NCBI GenBank assembly: GCA_963762825.1
Contig: CAVXLZ010000001.1
Span: 62,001-126,000, forward strand
Length of the DNA: 64,000 nucleotides
Reading direction: 5' to 3'
DNA from: Miltoncostaea sp963762825
Lineage (GTDB): Bacteria; Actinomycetota; Thermoleophilia; Miltoncostaeales; Miltoncostaeaceae
In this document: positions 35,921 to 43,834 of the stretch, one piece after another
How positions within the stretch are numbered: position 1 is the first letter of the stretch
Layout of the letters: each line of letters starts with the position of its first letter
Notes under the pieces: generated by a model
The model's input: the letters and a program-made list of their open reading frames with translations, nothing else
What the model was told of the DNA's origin: nothing
Databases searched by the model: none
Position numbers and translations under genes: made by a program

Positions 35921-36927
35921 GTCGAGTCGTCCGCGCCCCGCGGCACGCCGCCGTCGAGCCATGCGCGCAGCGTGGTGTGGTGAGCGGCGTGCGAGCCGCC
36001 GCCGACCTCGCTGCGGATCTCGCCCACCAGGCCCGAGCGCTCGGCCTCGACGTCGTGGGTGTGGATGGTCTCGAAGTTGGCTTGATGGGCCTGGACGAAC
36101 GCGTCCGGAGGAAGGCCGGGATAGCGCTCGAGCACCCCCTGGATCATCTCCCGCACCGAGTCCTCCACGAAGCGCGGCCGGCGGTGTGCCCGGTCCACCA
36201 CATACTGCTCGTCGGGGCGCTTCATGAGCTCGTAGATCTCCGAGGACATGCCCTCCTCGACGATCTCCAAGAGCGTGTCGGCGTCGATCTCGACCGGGTT
36301 CGGCGATCCGAGGTAGAGCGTGCCGCGGGCACGCTGGTTGTGGGTCGCGATCGGCACCAGGGCGACGATCCGATCGATCTCCTCGTCGGAGAAGCCGTCC
36401 GTCCGGAGGTCGTCCTCGGCCCGTGCGCGGAGCAGCCCCTGGGCGCAGGGGCAGGCGTTCATGCCCTGCGCGGTGACCCCGACCAGCCGGCGGCTGGTCG
36501 TGGGGTTCGCAGCGGCGATGCCGATGAGCCCGTACATCTCCTGGGTGGCGATGTCGCTGACCGGGGTGCGCCTCTCCACGGGGTAGCTGGCGCGGATGGT
36601 CACCTCGCTGCGAAGGGCGCGCTGGGTGCTGATGATCCTCCGGGCGATCTCCTCGGCGAGGGCCTCGATGCACAGGGCCTCCCCGATCACCACCTCGTCG
36701 ATGGCCTCGTTGACGGTCTCCTCGAAGCGCGACATGTGGGCGCCCTTCTGGTCGGGCCGGAGGTCGCAGAAGCACGTCACCTCCGCCTGGAAGAGCCGTT
36801 CGGCGCCGTTGTGGCTGATGCGGATGGCTTTCGCGGAACGGGTGACGCCGGCGCGGGACAGGCCGATCGGGGCCGTTGGCCGGGTCTCCTGGAGGTCCTC
36901 TGCGACGCTGCGCCGCGTCGTGCCCAT
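35917..36927 (-). CDS. folE2: GTP cyclohydrolase I, type IB
   Basis: 336 residues from ATG at 36927. Typical pieces are IRISHNGAERLFQAEVTCFCDL, QKGAHMSRFEE, GMNACPCAQGLLR (metal-binding Cys), PIATHNQRARGTLYL and VHRRPRFVEDSVREM-type text near the C-terminus. The GCYH-IB/MptA family converts GTP to dihydroneopterin triphosphate and can work with metals other than zinc. The stop overlaps the ACT-protein start, and def follows, forming an operon divergent from rpoD. Confidence 0.9.
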   Translation of the reverse strand: MGTTRRSVAEDLQETRPTAPIGLSRAGVTRSAKAIRISHNGAERLFQAEVTCFCDLRPDQKGAHMSRFEETVNEAIDEVVIGEALCIEALAEEIARRIISTQRALRSEVTIRASYPVERRTPVSDIATQEMYGLIGIAAANPTTSRRLVGVTAQGMNACPCAQGLLRARAEDDLRTDGFSDEEIDRIVALVPIATHNQRARGTLYLGSPNPVEIDADTLLEIVEEGMSSEIYELMKRPDEQYVVDRAHRRPRFVEDSVREMIQGVLERYPGLPPDAFVQAHQANFETIHTHDVEAERSGLVGEIRSEVGGGSHAAHHTTLRAWLDGGVPRGADDST

Positions 36928-37080
36928 GCCATCTCGCTCTCGTCGTTGACTTGCTGCCAGACCGTTTCTTCCGTGCGTGCACGATTGTGACGTACCGGGA
37001 CCCCCAAGGCCCGAGTACCCCCGGGGTATGATCGGGATCGACGTTCGAAGCGTTCTCCCCACGAGGAAGGACCGCGAGAA

Positions 37081-38187
37081 ATGGCCGCTGTCTCCACCCG
37101 CCGCGTTGTGGAAATCGCCCTGCCGGACGTCGAGGAGATGCGCGTCCTCGTAGCCGAGGGGGCCGAGCGCGGTGCGCTCACCTACGACGAGATCGTCGAG
37201 GCCCTCCAGGACGTCGATGTCACCAAGGCCCAGGTCGAGGACTTCTACTCGCACCTGGTCGAGATCGGGGTGGAGGTGCTCGACGCCGACGGCGAGGTCA
37301 TCGCGCGCGACGCCGCGACTGCCCCGGGTCGCGCGCCCGAGCTCGATCTCGCGGTCGAGTCGAGCGCTCGACAGCCTGAGGCTCTATCTGCGCGAGATCG
37401 GACGAGTGCCACTCCTGACGGCGAGCCAGGAGGTCGCGCTCGCCAAGCGCATCGAGCTCGGCGACCTCTCGGCGAAGACGGAGATGGTCGAGGCCAACCT
37501 GCGCCTGGTCGTCAGCATCGCCAAGGGCTATCTCGGCCGCGGCCTCTCCTTCCTCGACCTCATCCAGGAGGGCAGCCTCGGCCTGATCCGCGCGGTGGAG
37601 AAGTTCGACTACCGGCGCGGGTTCAAGTTCTCGACCTACGCGACCTGGTGGATCCGCCAGGCGGTCACCCGGGCGATCGCCGACAAGGCCCGGACCATCC
37701 GCATCCCGGTTCACATGGTCGAGAAGCTCAACAAGGTGGTGCACCTCGAGCGGCAGATGGTGCAGCGACTCGGACGCGAGCCCCGGCCCGAGGAGATCGC
37801 CGAGGAGCTGCGGATGAGCGTGGACGAGGTGCGCGACATCCTGCGGATGGCGCAGATGCCGGTCGAGCCTCGAGAAGCCGATCGGCGAGGAGGGCGACTC
37901 GGAGCTCGGCGACTTCGTCGAGGACGAGTCGGCGCCCGTCGCCGTTCGACGAGGCCTCGGTCAACCTGCGCCACAACGACATCCAGCGTGCGCTCGAGGC
38001 CCTTCCCGAGCGCGAGCGCAAGGTCATCGAGCTGCGCTTCGGCCTGCAGGGCGAGCAGCCGCGCACGCTCGAGGAGGTCGGGCGGGCCTTCGGGGTCACG
38101 CGCGAGCGCATCCGCCAGATCGAGAACAACACCCTCAAGAAGCTCCAGGCCCTGCCGGAGGCCCAGGCCCTGCGCGACTCCGCCTAG
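37081..38187 (+). CDS. rpoD: Principal sigma factor (RpoD/SigA type), frame disturbed by three one-base insertions
   Basis: Residues 1-95 are a sigma region 1.1 (AERGALTYDEIVEALQDVDV). Extra G bases at 37366, 37865 and 37938 then move the coding through all three frames; deleting them gives a normal protein of about 367 residues: SLRLYLREIGRVPLLT (1.2), NLRLVVSIAKGYLGRGLSF and KFSTYATWWIRQAV (2.x), IRIPVHMVEKLN (3.0), PFDEASVNLRHNDIQRAL and RERIRQIENNTLKKLQ (4.2). As the three shifts sum to one codon, the uncorrected frame is open for 368 codons but is nonsense for the middle half. A gene this essential should be intact, so sequence error is the likeliest cause. Confidence 0.9.
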   Translation: MAAVSTRRVVEIALPDVEEMRVLVAEGAERGALTYDEIVEALQDVDVTKAQVEDFYSHLVEIGVEVLDADGEVIARDAATAPGRAPELDLAVESSARQPEALSARDRTSATPDGEPGGRARQAHRARRPLGEDGDGRGQPAPGRQHRQGLSRPRPLLPRPHPGGQPRPDPRGGEVRLPARVQVLDLRDLVDPPGGHPGDRRQGPDHPHPGSHGREAQQGGAPRAADGAATRTRAPARGDRRGAADERGRGARHPADGADAGRASRSRSARRATRSSATSSRTSRRPSPFDEASVNLRHNDIQRALEALPERERKVIELRFGLQGEQPRTLEEVGRAFGVTRERIRQIENNTLKKLQALPEAQALRDSA

Positions 38188-38237
38188 TGTCCTGATTCAG
38201 AAGTCGGCTGCCGCTGAACCTCTGAATCGGGACACTA
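38185..38237. repeat. TA-flanked 17-bp inverted repeat at the rpoD stop codon
   Basis: TAGTGTCCTGATTCAGA (38185-38201) and TCTGAATCGGGACACTA (38221-38237) are reverse complements at 16 of 17 positions around a 19-nt loop. The first three bases are the rpoD stop codon. TA at both outer ends recalls the insertion target of IS630/Tc1-type elements, so it may be a miniature element or a solo terminal repeat; it could also act as the rpoD terminator. Confidence 0.6.
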
Positions 38238-38679
38238 GTGTCGCTTGAATGGCGATCTGCCGTAGCGCGGGTGGGGTGGTGGCTCCGGCTCTGGAGATGA
38301 CTGGCGGGCAGCGGCTTGAGCGTGAGGAGCTTGCCCGTTCGCACACCGCTCCGGCTCGGGCTCGCAGAGCCCGATGGCTACCTTCTCGGCTCGTACCGCA
38401 CCGCCACTGCCCCCGGGCCGGACTCCAGCCGGCTCACGAGTCTCAGGTTGACATGCTTCGAGGGTTCCGTCCAATCAGGTGGCGCTCTCGTCGGCGCCGG
38501 CGGCCGCCACGCTGATTCCGTCATCTCGTAGATCACCCGGCCAAGAGAATGGCATCGGCCTGGTTGATGTTCTCGACGGTGTGACGATGCAACTCTTCGT
38601 CCGCGGGGCCTGCACGATGATCGCAGCACCCGTCCGGTGTGACGTTGACGGAGCACCGAAGCGGCCGCATTTCGCACGG
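38238..38679. other. Intergenic stretch without a recognisable gene
   Basis: About 440 nt between the inverted repeat and the response-regulator stop. Several short frames exist on both strands, but none has a convincing start, length or family pattern. Its first 55 nt (from 38239) resemble, imperfectly, the 55 nt beginning at 38697 that encode the C-terminal tail of the response regulator. The GC content looks lower than in neighbouring genes. It may be a degenerated insertion or duplication. Confidence 0.4.
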
Positions 38680-39519
38680 CTACCGCCGGGCGATACGTCG
38701 CTTGATCGATGACCTGTCGTAGAGGAGGCGGGATGGTGGCTGTCGCTCGGCTTCCGGCACGCCCGTCATCTCAGGTGCGCCCACCGGCCGCTCGGGGGCC
38801 GGAACCGGCATCTGCCGTGGGGTCGTGAGGAAGCGGTAGCCGACGCCGTGGAAGGTCTGGATGTAGGTGAAGCTCCCGCCCACCTCATCGACCTTGCGCC
38901 GCAGCCGCCGCACCAGCACGTTGACCGAGCGGTCGCCGTGACCGCGCTCGCCGCCCCACACCCGGCGGAATAGCTCATCGCGCGAGAGCGCGCGCTCGCG
39001 GCCGTCCGCCAGAGTCCACAAGAGCTTGAACTCGAGGGGCGTCAGCTCCGCCGGCCGGCCCGCGACGATCACCGACATCCGCTCGGGATCGATGCTGAGC
39101 TCGCCCTCGGAGATCGGCACGTGGTCCGACTCGGCGTTCTCCACCGCGGTCCGCCGCAGGGCGGCCGTCACGCGGGCCAGCAGCTCGCGCATGGAGAAGG
39201 GCTTGCCCATGACGTCGTCGGCGCCCAGGGAGAGCACCTCGACCCGATCGTGCTCGTTGGTGCGGGCGGTGACCACGATGATCGGAAGGCGCGGAGCCCA
39301 CTCGCGCGCCTGGCGGATGATGTGCCAGCCATCCACCCCGGGCAGCATCAGGTCGAGCACGACCGCGTCGGGCGCCGTGTTGCGCAGCGCGCGCAGGCCC
39401 GCGAGACCGTCGCCGGCGACGGTGGGCTCCATGCCCGCCGCCCTCATGTGGAAGGCGATCGCCTCGGCGGTGCTCTCGTCGTCCTCGACGATCAGGATCT
39501 TGGTCCGGGCTTCCTCCAT
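38680..39519 (-). CDS. OmpR-family response regulator, PhoB/PhoP-like
   Basis: 279 residues. Receiver domain: KILIVEDDES (acidic pocket), DAVVLDLMLPG (phospho-Asp), VVTART, GADDVMGKPFSM (conserved Lys). The C-terminal winged helix has LTPLEFKLLWTLADGRERALSRDEL, RSVNVLVRRLRRKVDEVG and TFHGVGYRF. A tail of about 45 residues after the winged helix is unusual and partly duplicated in the adjoining intergenic DNA. It is divergent from pstS, with Pho-box-like repeats before both genes, so it very likely controls phosphate starvation genes. No sensor kinase gene is in the window. Confidence 0.88.
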   Translation of the reverse strand: MEEARTKILIVEDDESTAEAIAFHMRAAGMEPTVAGDGLAGLRALRNTAPDAVVLDLMLPGVDGWHIIRQAREWAPRLPIIVVTARTNEHDRVEVLSLGADDVMGKPFSMRELLARVTAALRRTAVENAESDHVPISEGELSIDPERMSVIVAGRPAELTPLEFKLLWTLADGRERALSRDELFRRVWGGERGHGDRSVNVLVRRLRRKVDEVGGSFTYIQTFHGVGYRFLTTPRQMPVPAPERPVGAPEMTGVPEAERQPPSRLLYDRSSIKRRIARR

Positions 39520-39571
39520 CGCGGCGGAGGATAGGCACGCGAAACGCGCCGGACGTCGCGTCCCGGTGACG

Positions 39572-39593
39572 ATCCTGTGAAGGACCGGTGAAC
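39572..39593 (-). promoter_or_regulatory. Pho-box-like direct repeat upstream of the regulator gene
   Basis: On the minus strand the site reads GTTCACCGGTC followed by CTTCACAGGAT, two 11-nt units whose conserved TTCAC cores are exactly one unit apart, as in actinobacterial PHO boxes (GTTCACC-type). It lies 53-74 nt upstream of the response-regulator ATG and suggests autoregulation. Confidence 0.6.
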
Positions 39594-39673
39594 ATCACCG
39601 GCCGGCGTCGGAGCCCCCACGACATGCGCTTCTCGTGGAGATGTTTCACCGTGTCACCAGGACGCTTTCCGAC

Positions 39674-39695
39674 GTCACAACCCATTCACCCGAGC
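39674..39695 (+). promoter_or_regulatory. Pho-box-like direct repeat upstream of pstS
   Basis: GTCACAACCCA and TTCACCCGAGC are two 11-nt units with aligned TCAC cores. A further pair, GTTTCACC-GTGTCACC, lies at 39643-39658 with 8-nt spacing. The site is about 100 nt before the pstS GTG and would sit near the -35 position if the TTAGCT-like hexamer near 39711 is the -10; the hexamer is weak. Confidence 0.5.
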
Positions 39696-39797
39696 GTGCT
39701 CGGGCCGGTGTTAGCTTCGCGCCGCTTCGCCCTCCGGCGGAGATGACCGGACTATCGGTGGAGGCCACCGGTCTCCCGAAGAAGGAGTGTCTGCTCG

Positions 39798-40904
39798 GTG
39801 AATAGGACCCTGCGTAACTCGTTGGCCACGGCCGTGATCGGCGGCGCGACCCTGGCGCTTCCTGCGCTCGCCCTCGGTGCGGCGACCGGCTCCGGCGCCA
39901 GCTTCCCCGCTACCGCCTATACGAAGTGGTGCCAGGACTCGGGCCTCTGTAGCTACACGTCCAAGGGCTCGACCGGCGGCATCAACGACTTCATCAACGG
40001 CGTGGTGGACTTCGCCGCCTCTGACGCCCCGCTGACGGACCAGCAGAAGAGCGACCTCTCCGCCAAGAGGGGGGGTGCGAGCGTCCTCTACTTCCCGACG
40101 CTGGTCGGCACGATCACCGTGAGCACCAACATCGACGGCGTCTCGAAGGGCCTCAACTTCGACGGCAAGACGCTGGCCGACATCTTCCGCGGCGCCATCA
40201 CAAACTGGAGCGACGCCCGCATCCGCAGGCCCAACAAGGGCGTCACGCTCCCGAATGCGCCCATCACGCTCTGCGTCCGCTCCGACGGCTCGGGCACGAG
40301 CTTCAACTTCACGAGCTATCTCTCGAAGGTCAACTCGCGCTTCCGATCCTCGGTCGGCGCGAGCCAGCAGCCCAACTGGCCGACGAGCGGCATCACGGTC
40401 GTGAAGGGCGCGAGGAACCCGGGCGTGGCCGGATGCGTCAAGGCGAACCGGAACTCGGTGGGCTACGTCAACATCTCCGACGCCCGTGACGCCGGCCTCA
40501 CCAAGTTCTTCGCCCGCATCGGCAAGAGCGAGATCGTGAAGAAGAAGGTGAAGAAGAACGGCAAGACCCGCGTGATCCGCAAGCGTGTGACCAAGTACAT
40601 CGCGCCGAGCGCCGGCGCCGGCGCGAAGGCGGGGAACCTGAAGAAGTTCCCCTCGAACCTCGCGGTCAGCCTCACGGCGAGCCCCGCCAAGGGCGCGTAT
40701 CCGATCACCACCACGACCTGGATCCTCGCCTACAACAACTACGCCGCCGCCGGGAAGTCCGGTACCTCCCGCGACGACGTCAAGAGGGTCCTGAACTACG
40801 TGTACTCGAAGTCCGCCCAGGGCGGTCTCAAGGACCTTCGCTTCGCCCCCCTCGCTCCGGCGCTGCTGGCCGCGGGCAAGGCCCAGATCGCGAAGATCAA
40901 GTAG
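39798..40904 (+). CDS. pstS: Phosphate ABC transporter substrate-binding protein
   Basis: 368 residues, GTG start with AAGGAG 10 nt upstream. A signal peptide (SLATAVIGGATLALPALALG) begins it; there is no lipobox cysteine. Phosphate-binding segments GSGASFPATAY, GSTGGINDF, DFAASDAPL and RSDGSGTSFNFTSYL match PstS. The domain holds an unusual Lys/Arg-rich insertion (KKKVKKNGKTRVIRKR) near residue 250. It collects phosphate outside the membrane for the PstCA-PstB transporter, whose gene begins at its stop codon (TAGTG). Confidence 0.94.
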   Translation: MNRTLRNSLATAVIGGATLALPALALGAATGSGASFPATAYTKWCQDSGLCSYTSKGSTGGINDFINGVVDFAASDAPLTDQQKSDLSAKRGGASVLYFPTLVGTITVSTNIDGVSKGLNFDGKTLADIFRGAITNWSDARIRRPNKGVTLPNAPITLCVRSDGSGTSFNFTSYLSKVNSRFRSSVGASQQPNWPTSGITVVKGARNPGVAGCVKANRNSVGYVNISDARDAGLTKFFARIGKSEIVKKKVKKNGKTRVIRKRVTKYIAPSAGAGAKAGNLKKFPSNLAVSLTASPAKGAYPITTTTWILAYNNYAAAGKSGTSRDDVKRVLNYVYSKSAQGGLKDLRFAPLAPALLAAGKAQIAKIK

Positions 40905-42865
40905 TGGCGGCATCGACGGCCGCTGCCGAGCCCTCGGGCTCGGCAGCGGCACGCCGGTCGCTGCGGCGACCGCCGGCCGGCCTCGCGGCCGACCGCGGGT
41001 ACCTGATCGTCACCGCCCTCGCGGCACTGGCCGGGCTGGTGGGGATCGGCTATCTGATCTGGACGACGGTCTCCCAGACCGGGGAGATCTGGTTGACGTT
41101 CGGCGTGTGGGGATTCCTGACGGGTACCGACTGGATCCCCAACCCGGTCAACACCGCGCCGCTCTTCGGCGCGGCCCCATTCATCTACGGCACGCTCGTG
41201 ACGAGCGCGATCGCCATGGCCATCGCCACCCCCCTGGCGATCGGCGTCGCGCTGGCCACGACCGTGTTCCTGCCCAAGCCCCTGCGCAACCCCGTGGCGG
41301 CGGTCGTCGACCTGCTCGCCGCGGTGCCCTCGGTCGTCTACGGCCTCTGGGGCGTCCTGGTGCTCGTCCCGGCCGCCCGCCCCGTCCTCGAGTGGGTCTC
41401 GACCCACTCCTGGGGGCTCGGGGCCTTCGCCGGACCGGTCACCGGCGGCTCGTACATCCTGGCCGGCCTGGTGCTGGCGGTGATGGTGCTCCCCATCGTG
41501 GCGGCGATCACACGGGAGGTGTTCGCCACCGTCCCGCGCGATCAGCAGGAGGCCGCCTACGCCCTCGGGGCGACGCGCTGGGAGATGGTGGGCGGCGCGA
41601 TGCTCCCCTGGTCGCGTTCGGGCATCGTGGGAGCCTCCGCCCTCGGCCTCGGGCGGGCCGTGGGCGAGACCATCGCCATCGCCCTGCTGCTCGGCAACTC
41701 GCCCAACATCTGGAGCTCCCTGGTCGGTCCGGGCGCCACGCTCTCGAGCGTCATCGCCCTCGAGTTCGGCGAGGCGAGCAACCTGCAGCTCTCGGCCCTG
41801 GTGGCGCTCGCCGTGGTGCTGTTCGTGCTCTCGTTCGCCATCAACGCCCTCGCGCGGATCCTGGTGACCCGGGGCGCTTCCGGCCCCGGGCCGGTGCGAC
41901 GGGCCCTCGCCGGCCGGTTCCGGCCGGTGGCCACCGAGCTGGTCAACCCCAGCCCCGCGGTGCCGGAGCGCCGCCCGTTGCCGACGTCCGGAGTGCCGTC
42001 GGTCTCCCGAGGCCGCCGCATCCGCTCCGGGCTGGCCGAGGGAGCGGTGTACGCGGCCCTCCTCCTCTCGCTCGTGCCGCTCGGGTTGATCCTCGGGAAG
42101 ATCCTCGTGGAGGGCCTGCCTGCGATCTCGTGGAGCTTCCTCACCACGCTGCCGCCGCCGGATCCGTTCACCGACGGTGGCGTCTCGAGCGCCCTCGTCG
42201 GAACGCTCACCCTGATGGGCCTCGCCACGCTCTTCTCCGCCCCGCTCGGCATCCTGGTGGCGCTCTTTATCAACGACGCCGCGGCGAACGGCGGCCCACG
42301 GATGCGACGGGTGGGTTCGGGAGTGGGCTTCGTCGTGGACGTACTGCTCGGAATGCCCTCGATCGTGGCGGGGCTGATCGTCTACCTGGGCGTCGTGGTG
42401 GCGATGGGGCACTTCTCGGCCCTTGCGGGCGGCATCGCCCTCGGCATCCTCATGTTCCCCATCGTGGTGCGCTCGGCGGACGAGATCCTGAGGCTCGTGC
42501 CGAACTCCCAGAAGGAGGCGGCCCTCGCCCTGGGGGCACCCCGCTGGCGCACCATCTGGAGCGTCGTGCTCCCGGCCGCCGCTCCGGGGATCCTGACCGG
42601 CGTGATGCTGGCGCTTGCGCGCGCGTCAGGTGAGACGGCGCCGCTCCTGTTCACCTCCCTCGGCAACCAGGCGCTGTCGACCGACATCCTCGAGCCGATC
42701 GCGGCGCTCCCCCAGTTGATCTTCAACAACTCGGTGAACGTCCAGACGCCGGAGTCCCAGCGGCTCGCGTGGGGTGCCACGCTCGTGCTCGTGGCGCTGA
42801 TCCTGCTGCTCAACCTCGTCGCCCGCCTGATCGCCGCACAGGCACGACCCTCGGAGGGCCGATGA
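40904..42865 (+). CDS. pstC: Phosphate ABC transporter permease, PstC-PstA fused in one chain
   Basis: 653 residues. The first half (about 25-330) is a PstC permease: GTLVTSAIAMAIATPLAIGVAL, LLAAVPSVVYGLWG, and the coupling loop EAAYALGATRWEMV...GLGRAVGETIAIALL. The second half (about 375-640) is PstA: LVGTLTLMGLATLFSAPLG, LLGMPSIVAGLIVYLG, KEAALALGAPRWRTIWSVVLP and ARASGETAPLLFTS. Usually these are two proteins. There is no stop, ribosome site or start between them, only a hydrophilic linker of about 45 residues rich in Pro and Arg. The GTG start overlaps the pstS stop by 1 nt and the stop overlaps pstB by 4 nt. Confidence 0.93.
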   Translation: MAASTAAAEPSGSAAARRSLRRPPAGLAADRGYLIVTALAALAGLVGIGYLIWTTVSQTGEIWLTFGVWGFLTGTDWIPNPVNTAPLFGAAPFIYGTLVTSAIAMAIATPLAIGVALATTVFLPKPLRNPVAAVVDLLAAVPSVVYGLWGVLVLVPAARPVLEWVSTHSWGLGAFAGPVTGGSYILAGLVLAVMVLPIVAAITREVFATVPRDQQEAAYALGATRWEMVGGAMLPWSRSGIVGASALGLGRAVGETIAIALLLGNSPNIWSSLVGPGATLSSVIALEFGEASNLQLSALVALAVVLFVLSFAINALARILVTRGASGPGPVRRALAGRFRPVATELVNPSPAVPERRPLPTSGVPSVSRGRRIRSGLAEGAVYAALLLSLVPLGLILGKILVEGLPAISWSFLTTLPPPDPFTDGGVSSALVGTLTLMGLATLFSAPLGILVALFINDAAANGGPRMRRVGSGVGFVVDVLLGMPSIVAGLIVYLGVVVAMGHFSALAGGIALGILMFPIVVRSADEILRLVPNSQKEAALALGAPRWRTIWSVVLPAAAPGILTGVMLALARASGETAPLLFTSLGNQALSTDILEPIAALPQLIFNNSVNVQTPESQRLAWGATLVLVALILLLNLVARLIAAQARPSEGR

Positions 42866-43731
42866 CGCCCGACAGCTCCACCGCGCCGCCGCATGCCACC
42901 GACCGGCCCGCCCCGGCTCCTCCGCCCGGCGCCGCTCCCGTCTCCGCAGGCCTCGCGCCGCCGATGGAGACCGTCGGCCTCGACGCCTACTTCGGGCGCC
43001 ACCACGCCGTCGAGGACGTCAGCCTGGTGTTCCCCGACCGCACGGTCACGGCGATCATCGGACCCTCGGGCTGCGGGAAGTCGACCTTCATACGAACGCT
43101 CAATCGCATGCACGAGCTGATCCCGAACGCCTATGCCACCGGCGAGGTGCGCCTGCGCGGCCAGAACATCTACGGCCGCGGCGCCGATCCGGTCGCCATC
43201 CGGCGGGCGATCGGGATGGTGTTCCAGCGGCCGAACCCCTTCCCGACCAAGTCGATCGCCGACAACATCTGGGCGGGTCCGCGCTTCATCCGCATGAGCA
43301 TGCGCCGCGCCCGGCGCGAGGAGCTGCTCGAGCGCACGCTGCGCGGCGCCGGTCTCTGGGACGAGGTCAAGAACCGGCTGAGCGCGCCCGCCGGAGGCCT
43401 CTCGGGAGGGCAGCAGCAGCGGCTCTGCATCGCCCGGGCGCTCGCCGTCGATCCGGACGTCCTCCTCATGGACGAGCCGTGCTCGGCGCTCGATCCCCAG
43501 TTGACGCTGCGCATCGAGGAGCTGATCGGCGAGTTGAAGGAGCGGCTGACGATCGTGATCGTGACCCACAACATGCAGCAGGCGGCGCGCGTCTCCGACT
43601 ACACGGCGTTCCTCACCATCGAGAACGAAGGCGAGCCCGGGCGGCTGATCGAGGCCGGCCCCACCGACCGGGTCTTCAGCCGGCCGGCCAACCCGAGCAC
43701 CGAGGCCTACGTCTCCGGTCGCTTCGGGTAG
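42862..43731 (+). CDS. pstB: Phosphate ABC transporter ATP-binding protein
   Basis: 289 residues, ATG overlapping the permease stop (ATGA) with CGGAGGG upstream. Walker A GPSGCGKST, Q-loop MVFQRPNPFP (diagnostic of PstB), signature LSGGQQQRL, Walker B VLLMDEPCSALDP and the switch THNMQQ are all present. An extra Pro/Ala-rich N-terminal extension of about 35 residues precedes the ABC domain. It powers phosphate import. No phoU follows in this window. Confidence 0.96.
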   Translation: MTPDSSTAPPHATDRPAPAPPPGAAPVSAGLAPPMETVGLDAYFGRHHAVEDVSLVFPDRTVTAIIGPSGCGKSTFIRTLNRMHELIPNAYATGEVRLRGQNIYGRGADPVAIRRAIGMVFQRPNPFPTKSIADNIWAGPRFIRMSMRRARREELLERTLRGAGLWDEVKNRLSAPAGGLSGGQQQRLCIARALAVDPDVLLMDEPCSALDPQLTLRIEELIGELKERLTIVIVTHNMQQAARVSDYTAFLTIENEGEPGRLIEAGPTDRVFSRPANPSTEAYVSGRFG

Positions 43732-43834
43732 GCGGTAACCAGGGGTCGCCGCGTCTTCACGGTGGTGAAACCGGGCGCGGCGCCGGCGGTGATTGGCTCG
43801 CGGCGACCTCGACACGACCCGAAGGAGACCCTCT

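Noticed and set aside
37081..38187. An intact 368-residue sigma factor in a single frame
   Set aside because: Residues about 96-286 of that frame match no sigma region, while the other two frames hold regions 1.2-3 in order; the open frame survives only because three insertions cancel.
38249..38677. Short frames in the gap between rpoD and the response regulator
   Set aside because: None has a ribosome site, sensible start or family pattern, and they overlap one another on both strands.
40796..42412. 538-codon minus-strand frame opposite the Pst permease
   Set aside because: His/Glu/Arg/Gly-rich antisense shadow of a membrane protein gene.
43755..43775. TTCAC-GGTG-GTGAA near the phosphatase start considered as a Pho box
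   Set aside because: It is a small palindrome rather than an 11-nt direct repeat, so it does not fit the Pho-box pattern seen before pstS.
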